Positions 52,353 through 63,343 of a DNA stretch of 64,000 nucleotides are shown one piece after another (the stretch's first letter is position 1; the number at the start of each line of letters is the position of its first letter). The position numbers were made by a program, and so were the translations under genes. Location of the stretch: contig BCIM01000013.1 in assembly GCA_039545315.1 (NCBI GenBank), forward strand, positions 124,001 through 188,000, read 5' to 3'. The notes below the pieces were generated by a model that saw only the letters and a list, made by a program, of their open reading frames with translations, made no database searches and was not told the DNA's origin. The stretch is from Kondoa malvinella. Its lineage: Eukaryota > Basidiomycota > Agaricostilbomycetes > Agaricostilbales > Kondoaceae.

Positions 52353-55300
52353 ATGGCAGGAGAATATGTTCAGCTGGAGGCCCGCTTCAACCCGTGAGCA
52401 GAGCGTACAAGACTTTACTGCTTTGCTTATAGAACAGTCTCCTGGTCTGTCTGGCATGGGCCGTATCGTTCTTGGGCGCAGTCTCGACTAGTCAAGTTCT
52501 GGCTCAATCTCAATTCAGCGTGCGGTATTCGTCAAGGCTTCGCTGGATCTTCCTCGCTTCTTTGACCTTTGGTCTCTGTAGCATATGGTCTCTGCACTTT
52601 GTAGCGATCATCAGCCAGAAATTCCCAGTAAACATCAGCATGAACCCTGCCCTTACCATCCTTTCAGCTGCAGTCTCGGTCCTTTTCACCTACATTGCTT
52701 TAGCTGGGGAGACACTTTACAAATACTACAGACGAAAGAGGTCAAGTCATTTGCGAAGGCAGCGCAACAGTTTGCAAAGGCAAAAGCATGATACTGTAAA
52801 TAATGCGCGAAGCAAAGCGGGTCAGGAAGAGGAAGCACAGGAACCGCTTTTACCCAACTCGAGCAATGGCTCAGATGAAGAAGTCGACAGAGAAGTGGAT
52901 ACGGATGACTGGATTGAGGATTACCAGCCAACTGCAAGAGACCTTGAAGAGCAAGCTCAGTCCCCACATGATTCTTCTGTGCATGTTCGGGATTTCGCAG
53001 ATGGACTCCCGCCTCAACCAGCGTCTCGCTCTACGTCTAATTCGTCCTCTTCTCAGAACGTAAACAAGTCACGCCCGACCCTTCAAGTCATTGGGCATTC
53101 CTCTCAATCCAATTATTCTGTACACTCGGCGAAATCGGACAACACTGCACCTCGCCGCAACTCTAACAACTCTACGGCGACACGAACTGATTCTGGCAGC
53201 TATTCAGCTCTGTCTACTGAAGAGAGTTCAACTGCGGATGGTGAAAACGACTCGAATGCCAATAGTCGAACCCTTGGTGGTCTTGGTCTGAGTAAAGCTG
53301 CAAAGACTGCTATCAGACGGAAGCGGAATACTCGGTCTTTCTTTGCTGTCCTCTTCAGCAATATGATGGCGAATGCAGTCAACCCATTCATATTGGCTCG
53401 TTCCGCAGTCTGGGCTACTGCTGTAAGCTATTCGAACAATCTACAACTTTAAGACCTGGTGGCTGATACTTTCAGTAGATCTGTCTGATGCATTACTGCG
53501 GCATGCTCGCTATGCATATTGAAGACGGCTTCATCCGATGGAACGGTTGGCTTATTGCAGCGTCTTTCGTCGTAGCTTTCTTGGTGTGCATGATAGCCGT
53601 CAGCTTCCGTACGCTGATCCGGGATAGACTGTCGGTGATGTGAGCTGATTTATGTGGATAGTACAAGACCTGGAAACAAGAATGACGCGTCAAATGCTCT
53701 TCGCCTTTTTCGCGGCCTCTGGTGTGGCTTCAGTGAGCTCATGCCTTTCACGCCTGACAACATATTTACTTAAAATCATCTACAGATGCACTGTAGGCTC
53801 GTCTTGGCTAGCCTAAAGATAGTTCTGATCGAGAGCCAGACACGGGCGCTGCTGCTGCGACATACTATAGTGCAGCTGAACAACAGCCAAGCTATAGCAA
53901 TGCCTATAGTGTCCCACTTCTGGCTGCGACCATCGGGTGCTCAATCCTGACCTGCATGGTCAGCAACCTGATCGTTTCCAATACGGCGAGCTTGTCAAGA
54001 GACAAATTGATAGAAGTGGTCATGACTAAGCGAAGACTCTGGCGGGTGATGGCGCAAAAGGATGCGGCTGAGCAAGCCGCTATGCTTAAGAGCGACTTTA
54101 TCAGCATTGCATCGCACGAGATGTCAGGCAGACCCATTCTATTACATACATGCTGACGCAGTGAACTTTTCTAGCCGCACTCCGCTGCACACCGTCTCTG
54201 GCTACAGCGAGCTTCTTAACCGTACAACCTTGACGGATGAACAGCATCTCTACCTTGTCAACATCCAAAGGGTACGTAGATCGAGACGTCCTCGCAAAGG
54301 CATAAGCTAATTGTTACACAGGCTATCAACACGTAGGAAAGCTCCACGTCGTTCGGGAATGTACTGACGAACTGGCAGAATACAACTGATCACGAAGCAA
54401 GTCCTCGACTACAGTAGGATGGAAAGAGGTCACGGAGACAACGACACACGCCCAGTTGATGTCAATCTGCGAAGCATGCTTGACAGTCTGTCAGAGATGA
54501 CCGAAGATCAACCTCGAGATTTCAACTATGTCGCCTTGATGATTTATGTTTCGCCTCGAATTCCCGAGCTCGCCTACTTGGACGAGACATATCTCACTCG
54601 AGTGCTCATGAATCTGGTCAGCAATGCGCTAAAGTGAGCAATTTTTCCAAAAGGAAATTGTCAAGCTTATCTGGGTTTTAGATTTACGCAACAAGGCTAT
54701 GTTTTGATTGACCTAGATCTGGCTGAAGACGCCACCGAGCTATGCTTTCGCATCTCAGATACAGGTATGCTTGTATATGTGGTCCTGTCATCAGGCTCTG
54801 ATCGCGAATAGGCATTGGCATACCCAAGAAATTCCATCCTGCGCTTTTCGACGCCTTTACTCAGGCTGAGTGAGCTATGTTCAATTGATACGTTTCGCTG
54901 GCTGAACCCTTGGTAGCCAATCTTTGACTCGACCTCATTCGGGCACAGGACTGGTACGATTAGACTCTGTCTATGTCACATGCGCAGACTAACGCATTCG
55001 CGTACAGGGTCTGGCCATTGCAAAGCAATTGACGAACCGGCTGGACGGGTCCATCGAAGTCGATTCGACTGAAGGCAAAGGCACAACTTTCATAGTCAAA
55101 ATTCCCCTCGGGCACCAAGTTCAGATCGAAGAGCCACAAGTCAAGGATGACGCCATCATTCAAGACGGCCAGTTGATCTTGCCCCTCCAGCCTTCCAATG
55201 CTGCTTCTTCCGCTCAACCGGTTGCCTCAGACGCACCAGAAAAGGTCAAACAGTCTGCGACATCTGATTTAGAATTGCCTTCATCAAAACAGATGGCACA

Positions 55301-56660
55301 GCTGCAGCATAATGGACGTAGCGACAGTCGAGGCAAGGACATAAAACCTAAATCAGAAGTAGTCATAACGGTTTGCTCGGAAGACGTCAGACTGCGAGAA
55401 AAGATGGCTTCGCTGTGGCGAAGGTATGAATTTGATGTGTCAGAATGGAATGAGGAAACGGCAAAGAGCAAAGAATTAGCGGATGCCGATTTCATTTTCC
55501 TTGATTTTCCGTGGATCGCGCAAAACTTGGCACTGCTTGAAAGCATAGTCGTGAGCTGTGTTTTGAACGATCCCTTCCCTGCTGAACATATTTGTAGCTC
55601 ACTAACGCGAACGTCAAGACCGACACAAAGTCAATTCCTCGCCCAATCATGTGTGTTTGCTGCTCTTCAGTGTCGACATACCTGAATGCTGTTTAGATGC
55701 TTGCCTTACAATGACGCGGAACAGTTCGCCATTTCGCCTCAACTCATGGTAGCCAGCAATGTCATTCGCCTGAAGCAGCCTCTCTTCTTTCACAAGACCT
55801 TGCAGCTTATGCAGAACCCGATGCCATATCTCACTGCTACCCCAGAGACCAAAAGCCGACTGAAGCTTGTCCGCTTCGCTTCAACCGAGCCGGCAGATGA
55901 AGAGAGTGTTCAAGACGCAGTCATGGACCAGGCTGTGCGAGTCGCAGCTTTGGATGCTGCCGACTTCCAAGTTGAAGTGAACAACGGAAGCGCGCTGCAA
56001 GAAGGTTCACCAAATGTTAGCTCGATTCGTCCACCGTTACCGCCTAGACCGTCCGCGGCTGTCGAGACACCGTCCGCACTCGTCTTGCTAGTAGAGGATA
56101 ACCCTGTCAAGTGAGTTGCGCAATACATCTGTTGCACCCGGTTGATTCTGTATCCACAGTCAACGTTTGGGAGCGCGTATCCTGGCCAAACTTGGTTACA
56201 ACGTTCGGCTGGCGAGCAATGGGCGGGAAGCAGTCGACATGGTCGATCTGATCAAGCCCGCGCTAGTCCTAATGGACTGTCATATGCCCAGTAAGCTTCG
56301 TGTTCGCTGAACGACTGGTGGTGCTAAAACAAAGGCGAAAAGTCATGGATGGCTTTGATGCAACTCGCTGTATAAGAAGCATGGAGGCCGACGGGCGCTT
56401 GGATGGCAAAATCCCGATCGTTGCCCTCACAGCGAATGTCTCAGCAGAGAGCGAGCTTGAATGCAGTCCGTTTATCTGATTTATCTCTCTTGACGGGAAC
56501 TGATGTGTTCGAGCAGTCCGCGCAGGAATGCAGCACTTCTTGAGCAAACCACTCTTGATCAATGGTCAGTCAGGTTATTTAATGCGGCGGATCTTGCTCT
56601 GATCCAATGTCCCCAGAGCTATCAACAGTATTATCGCAGTACATTACAGCCTCGGCTTAA
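52353..56660 (+). CDS. Hybrid histidine kinase with N-terminal MHYT membrane domain
   Basis: Sensor kinase that should feed a phosphorelay. The N-terminus is a multi-pass membrane domain of the MHYT type: SLLVCLAWAVSFLGAVSTSQ, IFLASLTFGLCSIWSLHFVA (motif altered), a long Ser-rich cytoplasmic insert, then ICLMHYCGMLAMHIEDGF. The kinase core has SHEIRTPLHTVSGY (His codon 54115-54117), LMNLVSNALKF, ISDTGIGIPKKF and SGTGLGLAIAKQL. A segment after it (about 55350-55840) resembles a receiver fold without the phospho-Asp. The C-terminal receiver has LLVEDNPVNQRLG, LMDCHMP (Asp codon 56275-56277) and FLSKPLL, and ends SQYITASA. The exact start is uncertain: the ATG at 52353 is plausible, but its splice phase to the first membrane segment does not fit simply. 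The third MHYT motif, near 53787, is disrupted. Confidence 0.85.
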
Positions 56661-56686
56661 AGCCTGATCATCAACCTTGCGTCGCT

Positions 56687-58414
56687 CTACCGCGCCGCAA
56701 ACTCCTCAAAGAGAAGGCCCCAAGTACTTTGCCGCCTTCTCCCTTCATCACTGCTGGATCGGCCAGCTTGATCAATAGGAAGACCCAGCGTTAATCTGCG
56801 GTCGCTGTCTTGAATTGCGTCCGGCGCTGTAGAGGTCCGTATAGGTGGAAGAGGCTTGGTCTCGAGAGATGCTGCTGTAAGCTGTCCGTTTGTCGACTGC
56901 TTCGACATAGGCAGGGCTCGGAAATCCACTCTAGGCGCAGGCACAGCTGGACATCTCATTGGTGGTACAGGACTGCCGCTCTTGGGTCGTGTCATCGAAT
57001 TTTGTTGATGATCTGGCGAAGAATGTACTGAGCTGGGCAACAGGGTATTCCGTCGGGATGATGGAGGCAGAAGAGTCTTTGCCGGCCACAATACAAGCGG
57101 CTGTTTTGGTTGTTCCGCAGGGGTATAGCGTTCTGTTCCAGCAGCCAATGTATGCCTCTTCAACTTCTCGGAAGCTCTTAACTCGATCTGGAAAACGCGA
57201 TCCGCTTCAGCCATAGTCGCTCTTCGCATCTCTCGAGGCGCTTCTGGATCTGTCTTGCCTGGATTTGACCGTTGCAAAGAGAAGCGTTTGCTCATCGAAT
57301 ACAGCGCTCGTGTCTTGGTTGGACTTTGTGACAGCGGTTCATGCCAAGTCTCTTCTGCCTCAACCACCTCTGCTGTACGGATGAATGCGAGATCTTTCCA
57401 GAACCATAGTTGAAAGGCGCCGGCGATCAGTCTGAAAAGGATGTCAGCTTATCGTAGGCAATTCTAAGAAAGTGCTCACGCTACCAGCCAGCTTGCGCCC
57501 ATCAATATCCTTGTTGCTTGTGGAGGCTGATAGACGACTTGCGGCTGTTGAAGGAGATCAGCAGATCGATGCCTTCTATCAGAAAGCGCTCACATCAAAA
57601 AAGATCCTCTGAATCCCACTGCTAGCTCCAGTGTTGCCATTGATGCCATAGTCAATCCCTATAGCGCAAAGCGAGCTGCCTGCGAAAGCTGATAGTACTG
57701 CCACTGCTCTGTATCGTGTCTGTGTACGATGTTAGCATCATTGGGAAGCAGAGAAAGAAACGACCGACAAAGATCGTGCTGAAACTTCCAGAGAGCGCTA
57801 GAAGCACAAGGACCGCTATTCTGCCAGCACTGCGGAACGTCAGCATTGTGAACCACTGAAGTTAATCCCGACCAACCTGTTACTGATGGACAGACTGTTC
57901 CCTAGCAGCAGCAGAGTAACGCCAACAGATGCTCCACCACACGCGCCCGTCAACAACAACCCAGCCAACCAGTTGAACAGGCAGAAAGTTGCTCCGAACA
58001 TTGCGATCCCAAAGATGATGCCGAAGAGCTGCAAACCATAACCCGGTCCATTCACAGCATGAGCTAATGCGCTGTAGAATACTAGAGCAGTCGCTAGAAA
58101 TCCAGACATGGCGCAAGTCAGTCGCCATCCTCTTCTGCCCGCTATCAGAAGGAAAAGCCCGATCCTGCTTGAGCATTAGCATTCCACTCTCAATGCAGAG
58201 AATATGCGAACGTCATGCCGAGAATAGCGGCGACTACAACAGCAGCTGAGTGCTTGCTGTCTTGCTGTTTGCTTGTCGTTGTATTCGAGATATCAGACGG
58301 ACGCTCAATCTCGCCATGCTGGCCTTGAGCTGCTGTACCAGCAACCCAGAGCAACGCAAAGCAGCCCAAGACATCCATAAGATACAGAAGGAGAGAGGAG
58401 AGAGCAACGGGCAT
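56687..58414 (-). CDS. DUF4203/TMEM198-like multi-pass membrane protein
   Basis: The start at 58414 gives a signal peptide (MPVALSSLLLYLMDVLGCFA...). A short Thr/Ser-rich luminal part is followed by about seven transmembrane segments, among them AAVVVAAILGMTFAYSL, MSGFLATALVFYSALAHAV, LQLFGIIFGIAMFGATFCLF, LAGLLLTGACGGASVGVTLL and AGRIAVLVLLALSG. The small-residue-rich helices match the TM7S3/TMEM198 (DUF4203) family. A cytosolic tail of about 230 residues, rich in Ser, Pro and Arg, begins AEETWHEPLSQSPTKTRALY and ends WGLLFEEFAAR. Introns are short. Its stop is 26 bp from that of the convergent histidine kinase. The family's function in fungi is unknown. A second copy of this gene's start lies at 61345-61572. 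Confidence 0.82.
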
Positions 58415-58498
58415 AGCAGTGGTAACATGATGTGTCTTACTTCCGAATCTGACATCTTTGACCAGAAATCACGTTCCAGAAGAAGCGTTCTGTCATGC
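58271..58498. repeat. Duplicated segment, copy 1 (start of TMEM198-like gene)
   Basis: 228 bp covering the first 48 codons and 84 bp of upstream sequence of the TMEM198-like gene. It aligns without gaps to 61345-61572 in the same orientation with about ten differences (about 96% identity). Weaker similarity continues for about 35 bp. Confidence 0.9.
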
Positions 58499-60441
58499 GA
58501 CAGGCATAGTTGCTGGACAGCGAGGTCGAGACATGGGCGACAGCTCTTGCGCCTGACCAGCATCAAGGATGGCGCGGGAAAAAGAGCAACTTGTTTCGAT
58601 ATTTTTTGCTGACTTTTCAAAAGACGTTCGGTATTGTATTCTGCAGTGCTTCAATTTGATAGCGTTCTTCACCGAAATCATCTTGCCGGGTGAGCTCGGG
58701 TGTCAGTCTGAGGAAGAGCACCAGATTTCTGTGAACCAAAAAGGTCTTGCTGCTGATGCCATCCGACCCAAAGGCTTGAGGACAGAGATGGAGACGAGAC
58801 GAAGAGACGCACATCTTTCCGCTTAAGTGCCCTCCACAGGTGTCAATGAATAGGTTATTCAAGTTTCCGTGAGATCAGGGCGCATGCCTGATCCAGCAGC
58901 GCGGAAAAGTCACAGAGGAAATGTTCAAGTACCAATGGGCAGACTCTCGTGTACGTTCGCGCTCTGTGCTAAAGGAAAGACAAGGTGCATAACAAGGGAG
59001 TGAGCGGTAGACTCTCACGCAAGGCCGAGGGGAATACATGATAGTGTGTGTGTGACGACAAGCAATGATCAGATACTAACTGCCTTCAAGGAACGCGTCT
59101 GATGAGCTCTTTTGCCTGATCGAAAGATGACCGCAATACAAGCCTGCGCGCAAGAAGAAGGTTTGATGGGCGCTGTTCCCAGCGTCCCAGGTAAGATAGA
59201 GGCAGCAGCCAGAGCTAGGCAGGCATTGCGGCCTATAAGGCAAGCAGGTAATCGGACGGCACGGCATGTTGGCAGATTCAAGGACAAAAGGACGTTGTTT
59301 TCGGTCTTCTTGACCCAGCACAGCGAGCTTCAGGTTGCGAACCTCCTTTTTCGCGCTGATAGGCGGCTCCGTTTCGAGCACGCTAGACCTTGGATCCGAC
59401 CATTCTTGTGCAAACCTTGTTTTGCGATGTCTGTCCTTTTTGGATGACCGCCTTCCTTTGTTACGTGCGACGCGTCTGCTCAAGCATAGCACCAGCAGAA
59501 GACAGCAGTATATTCAACATCTGTCCAGATCTTGCCCGAAGTACATGGTACATGATTTCAATTGGCCGACTTCTCGTCATGTTGGAGTTTCTGTGTTTGA
59601 CTTTTGTTCTACGGCTGCGCTTGCTACAGCCTGTTGATCTACCGACTCACAGCGTCAGCTCCTGTCTTGGCATGATGTCGCCAAGGATCTTTGTACCGAA
59701 TTTTGCTGTGCATAAGCGACTTTGGGTGTCGTCTGTGATTGTTGTCTAAATCCTCAGCTCGGCCTCGGCGACGTCTGAGCCAGCGCCTGTAGCTTTGTCT
59801 CGGATATCAACAAGACCAGCCAAAGGCAAATCCAGGGCGAGCGTCCCTCGCGTCGCCATGCCGGCTCCTTGCGCATGCAACGATGAATGGCCCACGCCAA
59901 ACCTAAAGTAAGCCGAGGTTCTAGCTCAGCACTGAATTACTGCTGACATACACTGTTGATCGTAATTAACAGTCTCTACCCACGTCTTGGAATGGGTCCT
60001 GACCGAAACCTTAATGACGAGCTGATACTCGACTACTGTCAATTGTGCAACTACCAAGAAATCAAGCTTCCCGATATCGTTGCATACTCTGCTTACCGTT
60101 GGGTCCATCTTAAGTCGTTGTTTTGGCTGCGCGATCTCCCTATAAAATGAGATCTCGCTTCGAGCTCTGTTTCTTTCTCATACATTTCGTCTTTCTTCAG
60201 CTCCTTTTCTTGCCGCTAGCCTCGCTGCAGCATCCAGTCTTTTACGCACTCCAGTCACTCTTTTATACTCACCCTAGTCACTCCTTCTACTCATCCTATC
60301 CAGCCCTTCCAACAGTCCATCTACAGAGCGCATACCCACAATTAGTATCGTCCCTAAATCGCAACTACTCGCTGAAAAGTCTACAAGCCAGAATACTAGT
60401 CAAATAAATCGTCAACGCTTTAGAACTTCAAGCAACTGGCG
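58415..60441. other. Long intergenic region, TMEM198-like gene to Cys-rich repeat gene
   Basis: About 2 kb, the longest gene-free stretch in the window. Frames of 111-138 codons near 59076-59492 lie on opposite strands over the same bases and have no domain. The part from 60140 on looks like the promoter and leader of the gene at 60442, with a TATA box. Confidence 0.45.
60141..60148 (+). promoter_or_regulatory. Probable TATA box of the Cys-rich repeat gene
   Basis: TATAAAAT stands about 300 bp before the ATG at 60442, followed by a pyrimidine-rich leader. A clear TATA box is uncommon among the promoters of this window and would fit strong or regulated expression of a surface protein. Confidence 0.5.
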
Positions 60442-61334
60442 ATGCTCATAAAAACCTTTGGCGCTCTCTTCGTGGCCACACTGGCCAGCTTAGTTTCGGC
60501 GTGAGTCTTCCTTTGCCTACTTGTGTCAGGTCACCGGGATTCTGACTCGGGACGCCTACAGACAAGTCGATGTTCTCGCGTTTGTGGAAGCGCCTCGCCT
60601 ATTTCAAGCACCTCTGACCAGCTGCATCACCGCTCAAGTCCCAGCTGACGCTACCTTGCTCCAAGTCACTACAGCGGTTACAACCAAAGCTTTGCAGACT
60701 TTGGTCAGTAACATTTCATCTAAAGTTTGACGAGCTCATTCTGCGCATGTAGAGCGTGACCGCTCTATCATCAGTCACGGTTTGCGCATCCCTCAATGGT
60801 CGAGCTGCAACTTGCAGCGCTGCTGGTGGCTGTGGTCTCGGCAGCTGCACAGGTGCCAACACAATCTTGGACACCCTTGCTCAAACTTGCATCTGTCTTC
60901 CTGGCTTCCAGCTCGATGTCTCCGGCCTTTGCGTCGCTTCGCCAATCGTTTGCGGTACTGGCAGCATCTTGAACGTCGATCTCAATGTCTGCGTTCCAAT
61001 CACCTGCGAAGTTGGCTTCCAGCTCGATGTCTCCGGCCTTTGCGTCGCTTCGCCAATCGTTTGCGGTACTGGCAGCATTCTGAACGTCGACCTCAATGTC
61101 TGTGTTCCAATCACCTGCGAAGTTGGCTTCCAGCTCGATGTCTCCGGCATTTGCGTCGCTTCNCCAATCGTTTGCGGTACTGGCAGCATCTTGAACGTCG
61201 ACCTCAATGTCTGTGTTCCAATCACCTGCGAAGTTGGCTTCCAGCTCGATTTGTGAGTGCAGCGATCAAAGGAACAGTCCTTGTCTAATTACATTGCCTT
61301 CTTCCTTAATTAGGACTGGCATTTGCGTCGCTTC
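60442..61334 (+). CDS. Secreted Cys-rich tandem-repeat protein (3' end lost in gap)
   Basis: The start at 60442 gives a signal peptide (MLIKTFGALFVATLASLVSA). An intron (60500-60561) places AQVDVLAFVEAPRLFQAPL directly after the cleavage site; a second intron (about 60705-60751) leads to SVTALSSVTVCASLNGRA. A Cys-rich segment (CSAAGGCGLGSCTGANTI) is followed by tandem 37-residue units with five Cys-bearing words each: CGTGSILNVDLNVCVPITC, EVGFQLDVSGLCVASPIV. The fourth unit is split by an intron after QLDL and resumes TGICVAS, where the assembly gap begins. Repeat number and C-terminus are therefore unknown. The pattern resembles EGF-like or EB-module surface proteins. A structural or adhesive role at the cell surface is an inference. 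I recognise no named family. Confidence 0.75.
60903..61334 (+). repeat. 111-bp tandem repeat array encoding 37-residue Cys-rich units
   Basis: Units start at 60903, 61014, 61125 and 61236, an exact 111-bp period (37 codons). Copies differ at only a few bases. The fourth copy carries an intron of about 60 bp. The array runs into the N gap, so it may be longer in the genome. One base inside it (61163) is N. Confidence 0.95.
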
Positions 61335-61344
61335 NNNNNNNNNN
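61335..61344. other. Assembly gap (10 N)
   Basis: Run of ten Ns of unknown true length, falling inside a tandem repeat and directly followed by a copy of a sequence found 3 kb upstream. Tandem repeats and near-identical copies are typical causes of such breaks. Confidence 0.99.
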
Positions 61345-61488
61345 GCTTGTCGTTGTATTCGAGATATCAGACGGACGCTCAATCTCGCCATGCTGGCCTT
61401 GAGCTGCTGTACCAGCAACCCAGAGCAACGCAAAGCAGCACAAGACATTCATATAAGGCAGAAGGAGGGAGGAGAGAGCAGCGGGCAT
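61345..61488 (-). pseudogene. Truncated second copy of the TMEM198-like gene start
   Basis: The minus strand encodes 48 codons starting MPAALSSLLLPYMNVLCCFA, matching the first 48 codons of the gene at 56687-58414 without gaps. All five amino-acid differences lie in the first 17 residues, inside the signal peptide; the following 93 bp are identical. The rest of the copy is cut off by the assembly gap. It may be a real partial or complete second gene, or a second haplotype wrongly placed. I call it partial because no continuation is visible. Confidence 0.7.
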
Positions 61489-61572
61489 AGCAGTGGTAAC
61501 ATGATGTGTCGTACTTCCGAATCTGACATCTTTGACCAGAAGTCACGTTCCAGAAGAAGCGTTCTGTCATGC
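61345..61572. repeat. Duplicated segment, copy 2
   Basis: Counterpart of 58271-58498, about 96% identical over 228 bp, same orientation. Similarity fades between 61573 and about 61609 and then stops. Confidence 0.9.
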
Positions 61573-61737
61573 TAGCGACAAAGTTGCTGGGCAGAGAGGT
61601 TGGGACAGGGACGGCAATTCAGGAGGCAATTCAGTGATGAGGCGACTGCGGTTACACGCAAGGGGTACAACAACAATATGCATCTATAGACTGAACGAAA
61701 CAAATGACACAAGGGCTATACAGCCTAATCTATCTAT

Positions 61738-63343
61738 CTACCAGGAGGAGAAGATGCGAACATAGTTAATCTCCCAACTGACAGGGCGCGATGAAATCCA
61801 TCAGCTCAAGTTATGGAAGGAAGAGAGGCAACTGACTATGCCCGCTTGAAGTTTGACCCTCCCATGACTTGAGTCGCACAAGTTCCTGGGCAGCCTGAGA
61901 TGGGACTGCGACAAAGCTTCAACATGACTTTCGGCGAGGTTGAAAGCGCGTACTAGACATGCTCAGATCCAGCCCAGTCTCCGCAAAGGGTAGTATTAAT
62001 GACTATAGTTTGTCTGTAACCGCGACATTGAGCTCCAGCAAAGCTTTGAAAAGATGAACTGCGACTCACTCATCAAAGAAGTCGCTCGTGTTGCATCCTT
62101 CGTTTTCCCAACGTGATCGAGGTGCTCCCCAAGAACTTGGATTAGGACTACCGGTTGAGATGTCTGGTGGGATCTGATCACGGGGAAAGAAGAATACGCT
62201 GATGCCGCTGTCATCCCACAGAGTGGCATAGCTGTAAACCAATCAGACAAGCCTGTGCAATCAAGAGAGTGCATACACTCCTCCGCCAATTCTGTTGAAG
62301 CCTCCACCAAATGTCCTAGCATTCGGATCTACGAGAATCAGTATGAGCTATGCCTGACACCAAGGAGACCTAAACATACCTACATTCCCACAGCCGAGGT
62401 TGTTTGGGCTGCTGTACACGTTGCAGTCTGATTCAATGATGCTGGATACGGCTTGCATGGGAGATTTCGTCTTGCAGCCTTCGGTTGTATGTAATGTGTA
62501 GCGATTGAAGACATCGCTCAAAGGAAGGTAAGCCAAAGCATGCGAAGCCTGCGAGATTGACTGACTTGTTGACACCTTCCACACTGTACCAAAATTCAGG
62601 GTCATCCAAGGTTGAGACAAGCAGAAACCTACATGTCTATTTCTCCCCCAGCACTGCACAATCTTGATAAGCCCAAATCCACCTGCTACAGAAAGAACGA
62701 CTCACGGCCATGCACGAGTTGCCCCGACAGTCCAAAATGCTGGCCATGAGGCGCATCCAGTAGGCATATGGCGCGCATCAAGCAGCACTGCTCTTCACAC
62801 CTTTAGCATTAAGCTCTTGCAATCAACATCCCACCCACGTAATTGGCCCTTCTTGAACTTCTCTTTGCTCGTAATGCGGACGGAATCCCGGTTCTGCCCA
62901 AAAGCCAGATCTTTATGGTGGTCTACTCGAATGACAGGGTTGCCTCGACGATTGATATAAGCTAGAGGCTCTTTCCCATCTCGATCGCTGGTAGCTGCAT
63001 CATGATCCAGATAGTTGACCTGTTATATGATGAGCGCGCTTTCCCGACCTTGTGCAGGGATCAGGCTGACCATTCCATGCGTTGGGTCATCATGCGCAAA
63101 GAAATCAAACGCCTCGAAGAAGGAGCTATTTGACCAATCGTGTTGTAGCTATTCCCGAAGTGATGAACATACGTTCGACTGCCTGCTGCATGAACGCCTT
63201 ACATTCCAACTTGGGCCGGCCGAAGGTTGCTCCCAGCGCGCATGTAAGGCTTTGTGATTGCGCTTGGAGCGATGAGAAGCTGCGTTGGTATTGCTGACGA
63301 GCAGCGTGAGCAGACCAGCTGCGAGATATAAAGTTGCAATCAT
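61738..63343 (-). CDS. Secreted GH16 endo-beta-glucanase
   Basis: Family GH16 glucanase, expected to cut beta-1,3(4)-glucans or remodel cell wall. The start at 63343 gives a signal peptide (MIATLYLAAGLLTLLVSNTNA). After short introns come WSNSSFFEAFDFFAHDDPTH, VNYLDHDAATSDRDGKEPLA, DSVRITSKEKFKKGQL, LDARHMPTGC and the catalytic motif EIDIVEGVN, assembled across an intron with both Glu and the Asp present. Then LHTTEGC, FGGGFNRIGGGVYATLWDD, SVFFFPRDQIPPDIST, WENEGCNTSDFFDE and INTTLCGDWAG follow. The last exons give GCPGTCATQVMGGSNFKRA and YWEINYVRIFSSW, stop 61738-61740. The match to the fungal laminarinase-like branch is close along the whole length. Exon limits in the middle are approximate. 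Confidence 0.88.

Noticed and set aside
59076..59492. Overlapping 111- and 138-codon frames on opposite strands
   Set aside because: No domain, no splice-consistent extension and no sign that either strand is preferred. Treated as chance frames in GC-balanced intergenic DNA.
60123..60407. 94-codon frame with a hydrophobic start before the Cys-rich gene
   Set aside because: It overlaps the TATA box and pyrimidine-rich leader. The hydrophobic look comes from T/C-rich leader DNA, and no continuation or family is seen.
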